From: an uncultured Bacteroidales bacterium
GTDB lineage: Bacteria > Bacteroidota > Bacteroidia > Bacteroidales > UBA932
Assembly (NCBI GenBank): GCA_945487035.1
Contig: CALYTI010000017.1
Span: 1 to 37,986, forward strand
DNA: 37,986 nucleotides
Direction: 5' to 3'
The position numbers were made by a program, and so were the translations under genes. Shown here piece after piece: positions 6,907 to 17,747 of this stretch (position 1 is its first letter; each line of letters begins with the position of its first letter). Below the pieces are notes generated by a model. The model saw only the letters and a list, made by a program, of their open reading frames with translations. It was not told the origin of the DNA and ran no database searches.

Positions 6907-9039
6907 TCAGAACGGGTAGCCCACACCGAAGTGGATACCGAAGCCTCTGGTGCGGAGTGCCGTGAGAGGGTCAAGCCATTTGCGTTCAAGCGAAGGGTCG
7001 CGAAGGCGTATTCCCATATCGACACGAAGAAGTAGCAAGTCCATATTGACTCGTATTCCGAACCCCCAGTCAGCGGCAAGGGCACCCAAATCCACATCCG
7101 TTTTTTTCCATACATTGCCGACCTCGGCAAAGAGGGCACCTTCCACCATCCAGAACATAGGGAAACGGTACTCTATGTCTGCCTCAAGTTTCAGGTCGCC
7201 GGTCTGGCTCGGGATGCTGAAAGTCTCATCCATCTTGGAATAGCCCGGTCCCAGGGCTCTGGCCTGCCAGCCTCGCATACTGGATGCGCCTCCGCAATAG
7301 AATTGCTTCTCGTAAGGCATCTCGGTACTGTTGATATATGCTACGCCATAGCCTGCGAGAAGCCTGACTGCAATGCTCTGCCGGTCTTCATTTCCGAAAC
7401 GGAAGCCTCTCGATACGCTGACCTGAGCCCTTGCGTACTGTGAATAAGGCGCTCCGAAAATCAACTTCTCCCCGGTATCGCCTGTCTTGAGTAAAGGATT
7501 CAAAAGGCTGATAAGGTTGCCGGAAATGTCTCCGTTGCCTCTTACGGTCCAGTAGGATGTCTTTGGAATGACATCAGAGCTTGTAGAATAGGACAGATTG
7601 AAGCCCAATCCCAAGTCGCAGTGACTCTGGTAAGTATATTTCATAAAAGGATTCCTGTCCAGTTTCTGGGCGAAATCCGAATTCAGGTCGAACAGCCGGA
7701 CATAACTCAACTGAAGCGGATATATCTGGTAGATGAATTTCTTGTTCACATTCCCCGAATAGCCGAGAGATGCAGAAAGCATGTTTCTGGTGTACTCCGG
7801 ACGGCTTTGGTAATTGAATGCGAGGCTCAGCTCCGTTCTCGGCACGGAGGCTCCCTTGAAGCGGTCGTAGCTCAAACCGAGGAATTTAGGGAAACTCAGG
7901 CTTATGCTGGTACCCACTTCATTGGAATGCACATTGTCATCGAGCCTGAACTGGAAATTGCCGTTGAAACCGACATTGAGCCATTCTCCGCCACCGAACA
8001 GATTCTTGTGATAGACTGTGAGCTGGGGGGAGATTCCCATCAGTCCTGTGGAATTGGTGGATATCTCGAAATCTGCCTTGAAGCCCTGTAGCTTGGAATT
8101 CGAAAGGGATATGTCGCAGTCCAGCACATCATCGGCCACCTGTTTGCGGTCTATGTTGACACGGTTGAAGACCTTGAGGGCCGAGAACCTCGAATAGGTA
8201 TTGGAAATGGCCGTTTCATTGTAGATGTCTCCCGGCTTTATGAGGTTCATTCCTTTGAGAACGGATTCTTTGAATCTGAGGTCTTCAGGATAGGAAATAT
8301 TGACATTGCCTATATGCACCTTGCATAATGGGGCTCCTGTAGCCTGCACCTTGTATTTGAGGGAAAGGGTTCCGTCCTGCCTGAGGGTGTCCGCCTCGAA
8401 GGAGTAGTCTCCCCTGTCGATGGAAAAATAGCCTTTGTTCTTGAGCACATTGACGGAACGGTTTACCTCGGCCAGAAGTGCTTCCTCGGAAAGGAAGTCC
8501 CCGACGCGAAGCGTACTCGAGAGGGTGTCGGCAAGGAAATCCTGCGAGAATTCCAGGCCCTCCGGCACATCATAGCTGATATCGCTGATTCTGTATCTCT
8601 GCCCGAGGGTGATGTAATAGCGCACACTCACCAGTTTGTCTCCTGTCTCAACCACTTCCGACTCAACCTTGGAATTGAACCAGCCGAGATACTCCAGGCG
8701 GCTTTCTATGCTTCTCTCGGAAATGCTTACAGAGCTTTCCTCGTAAATCACAGGAGGTTCCCCGATTTTCTTGAAGAGTCCCTTCAGGCCCTTGTCCTGA
8801 TTGTCGGACCAGTTGTAGATGCTGAGGAAAGGGTTCAGACCGAAAAAGGAAGAGTTCGGAGTCTGCCTGATGTATGGGGTTACGCTGCTTGCGCTGAAAT
8901 CGGATGAAGGATTGATCACTATGACTTCGTTGCGCTGAAGCCGCTTCTGTCCCTCCTGAAGTACCCTGGTGGTGCTGCAGGAGACTGCGAGCATCATGCC
9001 CGCAATGGCAAAAACAGTATTCAGCAAGTTTTTTTTCAT
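6907..9039 (-). CDS. tamL: TamL-type outer-membrane lipoprotein, Omp85/BamA superfamily
   Basis: A 710-residue Omp85-family protein with a lipoprotein signal (lipobox AVSC, Cys21) instead of a normal signal peptide, which marks the Bacteroidota TamL branch of TamA-like proteins. The N-terminal half (about 25-320) contains POTRA-like segments. The C-terminal half is a 16-strand-type barrel with the L6 motif MRGWQARALGPG and a terminal Phe (GVGYPF). By family knowledge it works with a TamB-like protein in envelope assembly; no tamB is in this window. It is divergent from the SPOUT methyltransferase gene, which I recall as a frequent neighbour in this phylum. It ends flush against rarA. Confidence 0.88.
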   Translation of the reverse strand: MKKNLLNTVFAIAGMMLAVSCSTTRVLQEGQKRLQRNEVIVINPSSDFSASSVTPYIRQTPNSSFFGLNPFLSIYNWSDNQDKGLKGLFKKIGEPPVIYEESSVSISERSIESRLEYLGWFNSKVESEVVETGDKLVSVRYYITLGQRYRISDISYDVPEGLEFSQDFLADTLSSTLRVGDFLSEEALLAEVNRSVNVLKNKGYFSIDRGDYSFEADTLRQDGTLSLKYKVQATGAPLCKVHIGNVNISYPEDLRFKESVLKGMNLIKPGDIYNETAISNTYSRFSALKVFNRVNIDRKQVADDVLDCDISLSNSKLQGFKADFEISTNSTGLMGISPQLTVYHKNLFGGGEWLNVGFNGNFQFRLDDNVHSNEVGTSISLSFPKFLGLSYDRFKGASVPRTELSLAFNYQSRPEYTRNMLSASLGYSGNVNKKFIYQIYPLQLSYVRLFDLNSDFAQKLDRNPFMKYTYQSHCDLGLGFNLSYSTSSDVIPKTSYWTVRGNGDISGNLISLLNPLLKTGDTGEKLIFGAPYSQYARAQVSVSRGFRFGNEDRQSIAVRLLAGYGVAYINSTEMPYEKQFYCGGASSMRGWQARALGPGYSKMDETFSIPSQTGDLKLEADIEYRFPMFWMVEGALFAEVGNVWKKTDVDLGALAADWGFGIRVNMDLLLLRVDMGIRLRDPSLERKWLDPLTALRTRGFGIHFGVGYPF

Positions 9040-9052
9040 ACCTTCAATCGTG

Positions 9053-9084
9053 CAAATTTAGTTATTTATTGGTATCTTCGCAAT
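9053..9084 (-). promoter_or_regulatory. Promoter of tamL
   Basis: On the minus strand ATTG (9081-9084), a 20-base spacer, then TAAATTTG (9053-9060). The box lies 13 bases before the tamL ATG at 9039, giving a very short leader. The -33 element abuts the -7 box of the divergent methyltransferase gene. Confidence 0.65.
9073..9080 (+). promoter_or_regulatory. Candidate -7 box of the SPOUT methyltransferase operon
   Basis: TATCTTCG differs by one base from TAnnTTTG and precedes the ATG at 9093 by 12 bases. It is interleaved with the divergent tamL promoter. Confidence 0.45.
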
Positions 9085-9092
9085 CCGAATTT

Positions 9093-9806
9093 ATGAGCAG
9101 CTTGTCAGCATCAGAAATCAAAGCCATCAGAGCTCTTTCCCAGAAGAAGGTCAGGGACAGAGAAGGCTTGTTTGTTGCCGAAGGGGAAAAGATTGTAGCG
9201 GAGGCAAAGGAAAGCGGTGCCGACATTCTTGCCATCTACAGGCGGGATGAAATCGGTGAGCAGCTGATGTCCAGAATTTCCCTCCAGGACTCTCCTTCCC
9301 CGGTTCTTGCCGTGATACGAAAACCCAGGCAGAAGCCTGCGTGTCCCGCAGAAGGACTCTTTCTCGCGTTGGACAGTGTCCGGGATCCCGGCAATCTCGG
9401 GACAATTCTCAGAATCTGCGACTGGTGGGGCATAGACGGGATTTTTGCATCTGCAGACACTGTGGACCAATACAATCCCAAGGTTGTGCAGGCATCTATG
9501 GGAGCCATTTTCCGCAAAAGTGTCACTTACTGCGACTTGCCCGGCCTTTGCCGCGATTTCCGCTCGCAGGGCTTGAGTGTCTTCGGAACCTTTCTGGACG
9601 GAACGGACATATATCGCGAAGAACTCTCTCCCCAAGGACTTGTCATTATGGGCAGCGAATCGTTCGGTATCAGTGCCGAACTCGGGGCTTTGTGCGACCG
9701 CAGACTCAAAATTCCGTCCTACGGGTCCGGACCCAAGGCGGAATCCCTCAATGTAGCCATAGCGACGGCTGTAACAGTCGCAGAATTCAGACGCAAATTC
9801 CAATAA
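9093..9806 (+). CDS. TrmH/SpoU-family (SPOUT) RNA 2'-O-methyltransferase
   Basis: A 237-residue enzyme with an N-terminal substrate-binding domain (about 1-90) and a C-terminal SPOUT knot. The three SpoU motifs are present: LDSVRDPGNLGTILR, VIMGSESFGIS and the knot motif PSYGSGPKAESLNVAIATAV. It would transfer a methyl group from SAM to a ribose 2'-OH in rRNA or tRNA. It resembles the RlmB/TsnR-like group, but the target nucleotide is not readable. The ATG at 9093 is chosen because an in-frame TTG at 9069 precedes the -7 box. It is the first gene of an operon with the alkaline phosphatase, 8 bases downstream. Confidence 0.88.
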   Translation: MSSLSASEIKAIRALSQKKVRDREGLFVAEGEKIVAEAKESGADILAIYRRDEIGEQLMSRISLQDSPSPVLAVIRKPRQKPACPAEGLFLALDSVRDPGNLGTILRICDWWGIDGIFASADTVDQYNPKVVQASMGAIFRKSVTYCDLPGLCRDFRSQGLSVFGTFLDGTDIYREELSPQGLVIMGSESFGISAELGALCDRRLKIPSYGSGPKAESLNVAIATAVTVAEFRRKFQ

Positions 9807-9814
9807 TACACCGT

Positions 9815-10972
9815 ATGAAACTGAAGATTAATCCCTTATTTGTACTCTTGTTGCTAATTCCGGTCTTTGTCGGATGTTCCTCAAAGCCTCAGCCTGCTGC
9901 CAAATACATTTTCCTTTTTATAGGAGACGGTATGGGCGCTCCTCAGGTAGGTGTTACAGAATCATATCTCTCTTACCTTGAGGGAAAACAGGGTGGAGAG
10001 AAACTCACTTTTTCCGCATTCCCGGTTTATGGTGTTGCCGACAGCTATTCTGCTGACGCTATCATTACCGATTCGTCCGCTGCCGGAACAGCCATTGCAA
10101 GCGGCACAAAGACCTGCAACGGAATGGTCGGAGTAGCTGAAGATGGCGAAACCTATGTCAACAGTTTTGCCGTAAATCTCAAGCAGGATTACGGCTACAA
10201 AGTGGGAATCCTTTCCTCTGTGCCGGTCAATCACGCAACTCCTGCTTCTTTCTACGGTCACGACCGCAGCCGCGGCAATTACTACGCCATCACAACCCAG
10301 ATTCCGGAAAGCGGCTTCGATTTCTTCGGCGGCTCGGGCTTCATTGAGTATTCCGGTCCTCACGGCGATGATGACAGCGAAGTCTTTCTTGAAGAGAACG
10401 GTTATACAGTAGTTTTCGGCCAGCAGGAATTCGAAAAGGAGTATGAACCCGGAAAGAAAATTGTGATGATTTCAAATCCTGTAGAGGAACATCGCGGAAA
10501 CACTCCGAATTACGCCAAGCAGACCGATACCCTGGTAACTCTTGCCCGAATGATGGAGAACTGCCTTGAGGTACTCGGTGACAGGGAGCCGTTCTTTGTA
10601 ATGTGCGAAGGCGGTGAAATAGACTGGGAGTGCCACGGACACAATACTATGGGAATGGTGAATTCCATCATCAATATGGATGAGGCCATAAAGGTCGCTT
10701 ATGAGTTCTATCTCAAGCATCCGAAGCAGACTCTCATTGTTGTAACTGCAGACCACGAAACCGGAGGAGTGACACTTGGCAATCAGGGCCATTTCCCGAA
10801 ATGGAAGCGTATTGCTGCAGGAGAAGATGACGGCAATAACGGAATCGGCTGGACCACCCACGGACATACCGGCAACCCTGTTCCTGTTTTTGCTGTCGGC
10901 AGGAATTCCGGAAAATTCACCGGACATTATGACAACACAGATATTTCACGCAAATTGCTTGGGCTCGAATAA
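9815..10972 (+). CDS. Alkaline phosphatase, PhoA superfamily, lipoprotein
   Basis: A 385-residue phosphomonoesterase exported as a lipoprotein (lipobox FVGC, Cys21). The active site is complete. There is a metal-binding Asp38 (IGDGMG), the Ser nucleophile at 87/88 (TDSSAAGTA), His140 and Thr142 (NHATPAS), and Glu265/Asp270/His274 (CEGGEIDWECH). Asp313/His314 (TADHETGG) and His351 (HTGNPVPVF) complete it. His in place of the E. coli Asp153 is common outside enterobacteria. It should release phosphate in the periplasm. A longer in-frame extension upstream lies over the methyltransferase gene and is rejected, because the start at 9815 gives the signal sequence. It overlaps the GH13 gene by 1 base (TAATG). 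Confidence 0.92.
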   Translation: MKLKINPLFVLLLLIPVFVGCSSKPQPAAKYIFLFIGDGMGAPQVGVTESYLSYLEGKQGGEKLTFSAFPVYGVADSYSADAIITDSSAAGTAIASGTKTCNGMVGVAEDGETYVNSFAVNLKQDYGYKVGILSSVPVNHATPASFYGHDRSRGNYYAITTQIPESGFDFFGGSGFIEYSGPHGDDDSEVFLEENGYTVVFGQQEFEKEYEPGKKIVMISNPVEEHRGNTPNYAKQTDTLVTLARMMENCLEVLGDREPFFVMCEGGEIDWECHGHNTMGMVNSIINMDEAIKVAYEFYLKHPKQTLIVVTADHETGGVTLGNQGHFPKWKRIAAGEDDGNNGIGWTTHGHTGNPVPVFAVGRNSGKFTGHYDNTDISRKLLGLE

Positions 10973-12228
10973 TGATAGTATATCAAGTACTTGCCAGACT
11001 TTTCGGAAGCGGCAGGTTTTCTGCTTTTGATTCCCGCTCCCTTGGTTTTCTCAAAGACCTTGGCATCACTCACATATGGTACACGGGTGTGCTCAGACAC
11101 AGCAGCGGGAAGGATTATGTGAAGGGCAATATAGGCTCCCCTTATTCGATAACCGACTATTACGATGTCAATCCTTATCTTGCAAATAATGAAGAAGATA
11201 GGATGGCTGAGTTTGAGCGGCTCATTAACCGTACGCACAAAGCCGGAATGAAGGTCATACTCGACCTCATCCCCAATCATGTTTCTCCGGATTACAGTGA
11301 TTCCCACGGCGGAATTCCCACTCTCGGAAGGCACGATTATGACTGGACCGACACGGACAAAATCGACTACTCTGACCGACGCAGTTGGGATGCTCTGGAG
11401 AATATAGTATCCTATTGGTGCTCCAAGGGAGTTGACGGCTTCCGCTGCGATATGGTGGAGCTGGTTCCGGTCCGGTTTTTCTCAGAGATGATTACGCGCA
11501 CACGCAAGGATTATCCGGGTACGGTATTCATCGGTGAATGCTACGATTTCGCCAATTATGCTACATATTTGAATCAGGGACATTTCGACTATCTCTATGA
11601 CAAGTCCGGAATGTATGACACCCTGCGTGGCGTTGTGGCCGGAGACCGACCTGCCTCCGACATTACTGCCAATTGGCAGAAGCTGGGGCCTCTGCAGGGC
11701 CGTATGCTCAATTTCCTTGAGAATCACGATGAACAGAGGATTGCATCCCCCTGGTTTGCCGGAAGCGCAAAGCGCGGCTATTGCGCCCTTGCCGTTTCCG
11801 CCCTCTTCTTCCCTGCTCCATTTATGCTGTACTTCGGTCAGGAAATCGGGGAGGCTGCATTGGACGGACACGAGGGGCGAACATCCATTTTCGATGAAGC
11901 GGCCCATATACGGCCGTTCGGAAAACTCGGGGCATATCAACACGAAGTGCTGCAGCGCTATCGCGAAGTACTTCACCTCGCAGGCGAACTTGAAGGCTCG
12001 GCAAACTTTGACCTCTGCTATTGTCAAAAGCAGCGCGACGGCTTTGATTCCTGCAAGCATTTTGCATTTTTGCGCTACAATGACAGCACTCAGGTGCTGA
12101 TTGCCTGCAATTTCAGCTCTTCAGAGGCTGAAATGAAGCTCAGAATCCCTTCTGAAGCAACTCAGGTATTCGGGAATGAGCTTGTTGTAAATATCCCCGC
12201 CTGGGATTTCATAGTTTTGAGGAAATAA
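10972..12228 (+). CDS. Cytoplasmic glycoside hydrolase family 13 (alpha-amylase-like)
   Basis: A 418-residue GH13 enzyme without a signal peptide. The four conserved regions are DLIPNH (98-103), GFRCDMVE with nucleophile Asp160, FIGEC with acid/base Glu189, and FLENHDEQR with Asp253. A short C-terminal beta domain follows. It is smaller than typical secreted alpha-amylases, so it is probably an intracellular maltodextrin- or glycogen-acting enzyme; substrate and linkage are not certain. It is translationally coupled to the alkaline phosphatase and followed by pfp, which has its own promoter. Placement just before a glycolytic gene is compatible with glucan use, but that is inference. Confidence 0.88.
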   Translation: MIVYQVLARLFGSGRFSAFDSRSLGFLKDLGITHIWYTGVLRHSSGKDYVKGNIGSPYSITDYYDVNPYLANNEEDRMAEFERLINRTHKAGMKVILDLIPNHVSPDYSDSHGGIPTLGRHDYDWTDTDKIDYSDRRSWDALENIVSYWCSKGVDGFRCDMVELVPVRFFSEMITRTRKDYPGTVFIGECYDFANYATYLNQGHFDYLYDKSGMYDTLRGVVAGDRPASDITANWQKLGPLQGRMLNFLENHDEQRIASPWFAGSAKRGYCALAVSALFFPAPFMLYFGQEIGEAALDGHEGRTSIFDEAAHIRPFGKLGAYQHEVLQRYREVLHLAGELEGSANFDLCYCQKQRDGFDSCKHFAFLRYNDSTQVLIACNFSSSEAEMKLRIPSEATQVFGNELVVNIPAWDFIVLRK

Positions 12229-12238
12229 TGTAATTTTG
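12207..12238 (+). promoter_or_regulatory. Candidate promoter of the phosphofructokinase gene
   Basis: TTTC (12207-12210), a 20-base spacer, then TAATTTTG (12231-12238). It starts inside the end of the GH13 gene. The leader before the ATG at 12276 is about 30 nt and AT-rich, with no purine-rich ribosome binding site. Confidence 0.6.
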
Positions 12239-12275
12239 CAACCCGATTTGACAATACACAACAAATTATAAAGAA

Positions 12276-13511
12276 ATGAAAGATTCAATCATTATTCTTT
12301 GCGGTGGCGGTCCTGCCCCGGGAATGAACTCAGTTTCAATGAGTGTTGCCAAGACCTTCCTTTCAAAGGGTTACAGAGTAATCGGCCTTCACGGCGGTTA
12401 CAGTGGACTTTTCTCCAAGAATGCCCGTATCGAGGACATAGATTTCGAGAAGGCTGACCGCTATTGGAACAGGGGCGGTTCATATCTTGAAATGAGCCGT
12501 TTCAAGCCGACTGACAAGGATTTCGAAGAGAATTTCAACCTTGAGCTTTTCAAGGATAACAACATCAAACTCCTGGTAACCATCGGTGGCGATGATACTG
12601 CGTCAACCGCCAACAGGATTTCCAAGTTCCTTGCAGCCAAGAACTATCCTATCGCAAACATCCACTGCCCTAAGACCATCGACAACGACCTCCCTCTTCC
12701 TAACAACACTCCTACCTTCGGATACAATTCTGCCAAGAATGAGGGTGCACATCTTGCCCGTACCGTCTATGAGGATGCGCGCACATCAGGAAACTGGCTC
12801 ATCATTTCCGCAATGGGACGCACCTGCGGCTCACTTGCGCTCGGAATCGGTGAGGCTACACACTGTCCTATGACCATTATCCCGGAGATGTTCAACAAGA
12901 CCCCTATGACTCTTGATACCATCATCAAGCTTTCCGTTTCAGCCATCCTGAAGAGGAAGATTATGGGTATCAACTACGGTACTATCGTTGCTGCCGAGGG
13001 ACTCTTCCACAATGAGGGTGTTGCTGCGGAAGCTGCTGCTGCCGGAGTACATTTCACCTATGATGAGCACGGACATCCTGAACTCGGAAAGATTTCTAAA
13101 GCAGTGCTTTTCAACGATCTTCTCGAGAAAGAGTTCAAGAAGCTCGGACTCAAGGTAAAGAGCCGTCCTGTCGAGATCGGTTACGATGTGCGCTGCCAGG
13201 ATCCGGTTGCTTACGACCTCACCTACTGCACCGAACTTGCAATGGGAGCTTACCAGCTCTTCGAGGAGGGAAAGACCGGATGTATGGTATATGTTGATGC
13301 CTACGGCAATGTATCGCCTCTCTATCTTGCGGACCTGCAGGACCCTGAGACCGGAAAGATTCCTCCGCGCGTAGTGGACATCAACTGCGGTACCGCACAG
13401 AACTACTACAAGTATATCGCAAATTACATTACCGAAGAGGACTATGAGGCTGCTAAAGCCTATGTTCCTAATCCGGAGGATTACGATTTCAAGAAAATTC
13501 TCAACTGGTAA
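12276..13511 (+). CDS. pfp: 6-phosphofructokinase, PPi-dependent signature
   Basis: A 411-residue phosphofructokinase that phosphorylates fructose 6-phosphate in glycolysis. The phosphoryl-donor loop reads GGDDT (104-108) instead of GGDGS, and the catalytic loop reads PKTIDND (132-138) with Lys133 where ATP-dependent enzymes have Gly. By family knowledge both substitutions mark PPi-dependent enzymes, which run near equilibrium in both directions. MGRTCG and the later substrate motif EGLFHNEG are also present. Codon use is strongly biased and regular, as expected of a highly expressed gene. It is monocistronic: own promoter upstream and a strong terminator at 13531-13561. Confidence 0.92.
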   Translation: MKDSIIILCGGGPAPGMNSVSMSVAKTFLSKGYRVIGLHGGYSGLFSKNARIEDIDFEKADRYWNRGGSYLEMSRFKPTDKDFEENFNLELFKDNNIKLLVTIGGDDTASTANRISKFLAAKNYPIANIHCPKTIDNDLPLPNNTPTFGYNSAKNEGAHLARTVYEDARTSGNWLIISAMGRTCGSLALGIGEATHCPMTIIPEMFNKTPMTLDTIIKLSVSAILKRKIMGINYGTIVAAEGLFHNEGVAAEAAAAGVHFTYDEHGHPELGKISKAVLFNDLLEKEFKKLGLKVKSRPVEIGYDVRCQDPVAYDLTYCTELAMGAYQLFEEGKTGCMVYVDAYGNVSPLYLADLQDPETGKIPPRVVDINCGTAQNYYKYIANYITEEDYEAAKAYVPNPEDYDFKKILNW

Positions 13512-13530
13512 TAATTTTTAAACTCTGTAC

Positions 13531-13561
13531 GGAGGACGGTTTAACCGCCCTCCATTTTTTT
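13531..13561 (+). terminator. Strong intrinsic terminator after pfp
   Basis: A stem GGAGGACGG pairs with CCGCCCTCC across a small TTTAA loop, with one A-C mismatch, and is followed by a run of seven T. It ends the pfp transcript before the ligA promoter. It is one of only two convincing intrinsic terminators in the window. Confidence 0.88.
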
Positions 13562-13580
13562 GCGCCTCGCCTATGGGTAA

Positions 13581-15677
<2,097 letters not shown>

Positions 15678-15686
15678 AAGTAGTGT

Positions 15687-17747
15687 ATGAAATATACAGA
15701 ATTCACAGACAAGGATTTTGAACTCATCAATAAAGCCTGGAACATTTTTGCAGGCTATGCGCGTGAGCGCTGTGCAGACGACAAGGAGTTCGCGATTGTT
15801 AAGAAAGCCTTCGATTTCGCCAACGAAGCCCACAAGAATGTGCGCAGGCGTTCAGGAGAGCCGTATATACTCCATCCGATTGAGGTGGCCCAGATTGTAG
15901 TCAAGGAAATCGGACTGGGATACAAATCAATGACTGCCGCCCTGCTCCACGATGTTGTAGAAGATACGGAATATACGGTTGACGATATCCGTGCCCTGTT
16001 CGGCGATAAGGTTGCTTCGCTGGTGGACGGTCTTACCAAAATCAAGACGGTGCTCGACAACGAGGACCGTACAAAAATGACGGACATTGAGACCAAGAGC
16101 CTTCAGGCAGAGAATTTCAAACGTATCCTTCTCACTCTGAACGATGATGTCAGAGTGGTGCTCATCAAACTTGCGGACCGCCTGCATAACTGCAGGACCA
16201 TAGAATTCATGCCTGAGCACAAAAGGGACAAAATCCTCAGCGAGACTATGTATGTCTTCATCCCGCTTGCCCACAGGCTTGGTTTCTACAGCATAAAATC
16301 CGAAATGGAAAATATCTGGCTCCGCTTCAAGGAACCGGATGATTACAATACAATCAAGGCCCGTACTGCTCAGAATGTGGCTTCCACCAGCACTCTGATT
16401 GATGATTTCATTGCTCCTATCGACAGGGCTCTGAAGGCTGACGGCTACCGTTACGAAATCAAAAAACGTGTCAAGACCCCATACTCCATCTGGCACAAGA
16501 TGAAGACCAAGCACGTTACCTTTGACCAGATTTTCGACCTGTATGCGGTGCGCATCATCTTCGAGCCTCAGACCGATGACCCGGTCAAGGAAAGGAAAAT
16601 GTGTTACGACATATATTCCACCATCACCAGCATATACCGCTTCCAGCCGGACCGCCTGCGGGACTGGATAAAGTCCCCGAAGAGCAACGGCTATGAAGCC
16701 CTGCATTGCACTCTTATGAGTGAAGGAGGCAACTGGGTGGAGGTCCAGATACGTTCCAAGCGTATGGACGATATTGCCGAAAAGGGTATTGCAGCCCATT
16801 GGGCCTACAAGAAGGACGGCTACATTTCCGAGAATGACAGCGAAATGGACAAATGGCTCGCCAAGGTGCAGGATATCATCAAAAGCCCGGACCTGAGCTC
16901 GCTGGAACTTCTGGATATGATACACAAAGACCTGGTTACCAGTGAGATAGTTGTATTCACGCCTAAAGGCCACCAGCGCAGCATAGCAGTCGGTTCCACA
17001 GCCCTCGACTTCGCTTACCAGATTCATACCGACATCGGAGACCACGCAATTGCCGCCAAGGTCAATATGAAGCTCTGCACTCTTTCGCAGCAGTTGCATC
17101 AGGGCGATCTTGTGGAAATCATTACCGCCCAGAATTCCTGTCCGAAACTCGAATGGATTCAGTTCCTTCAGACCAGGCACGCCCGCCGCAAAGTCCTTGA
17201 CTACTTCAAGGAGCATTCTCCCCAGGATTTTGCCAAGGCTGAGAAAATGATTCTTTCCACCCATAAAGAGGGAGCCAATCCGAATGATGCACCGAAGATG
17301 GCCGAGAGCATCATCATCAGTGGCGGTCAACGGTATGTCATAGCAAGCTGCTGCTGCCCAATCCCTGGAGATCCGGTCATCGGCTTCAAGCGCAGTGACG
17401 GAACCATAATGATTCACAAGAAGACCTGTCCGCAGATTCAGACACTCGGAAGTACTCAGGGTGACAAGCTTGTCGTTCCCAACTGGCATCTGGACGGTCA
17501 GCAGAAGAATTTCCCCGTTACCCTTACCCTGAGCGGCATAGACCGAATGGGGCTGCTCAACGAGATTACCCAGCAGATTTCCCTCTCCCTCGGAATCAAT
17601 ATGCACAAGCTCGTGCTCGAAGTGCAGGAGGGCATTTTTCAGGGCAGTATCGAGCTGTTTGTGGACGAAAGGGCCACTCTTGAGAAACTCATTACCTGTA
17701 TCAGCCGCATAGACGGCATACAAACCGTAGCAAGAACCGAAGCGTGA
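15687..17747 (+). CDS. rel: Bifunctional (p)ppGpp synthetase/hydrolase, Rel/SpoT family
   Basis: A 686-residue stringent-response enzyme. The HD hydrolase domain (about 40-190) retains HD at 88-89 in LLHDVVEDT and LADRLHN. The synthetase domain (about 250-375) has RVKTPYSIWHKM, FDLYAVRII, GYEALH and EVQIRSKRMDDIAEKGIAAHW. A TGS domain lies at about 420-482, a conserved Cys region (ASCCCPIPGD, about 553-562) follows, and a C-terminal ACT domain starts near 608. Both catalytic halves look intact, so synthesis and hydrolysis are both likely. It sits between ligA and an envelope lipoprotein, overlapping the latter as TGATG. Confidence 0.95.
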   Translation: MKYTEFTDKDFELINKAWNIFAGYARERCADDKEFAIVKKAFDFANEAHKNVRRRSGEPYILHPIEVAQIVVKEIGLGYKSMTAALLHDVVEDTEYTVDDIRALFGDKVASLVDGLTKIKTVLDNEDRTKMTDIETKSLQAENFKRILLTLNDDVRVVLIKLADRLHNCRTIEFMPEHKRDKILSETMYVFIPLAHRLGFYSIKSEMENIWLRFKEPDDYNTIKARTAQNVASTSTLIDDFIAPIDRALKADGYRYEIKKRVKTPYSIWHKMKTKHVTFDQIFDLYAVRIIFEPQTDDPVKERKMCYDIYSTITSIYRFQPDRLRDWIKSPKSNGYEALHCTLMSEGGNWVEVQIRSKRMDDIAEKGIAAHWAYKKDGYISENDSEMDKWLAKVQDIIKSPDLSSLELLDMIHKDLVTSEIVVFTPKGHQRSIAVGSTALDFAYQIHTDIGDHAIAAKVNMKLCTLSQQLHQGDLVEIITAQNSCPKLEWIQFLQTRHARRKVLDYFKEHSPQDFAKAEKMILSTHKEGANPNDAPKMAESIIISGGQRYVIASCCCPIPGDPVIGFKRSDGTIMIHKKTCPQIQTLGSTQGDKLVVPNWHLDGQQKNFPVTLTLSGIDRMGLLNEITQQISLSLGINMHKLVLEVQEGIFQGSIELFVDERATLEKLITCISRIDGIQTVARTEA

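Noticed and set aside
15927..17723. Long open frame of about 598 codons opposite rel
   Set aside because: It lies fully antisense to a well-supported gene, has no recognisable motifs, and reflects the codon pattern of rel.
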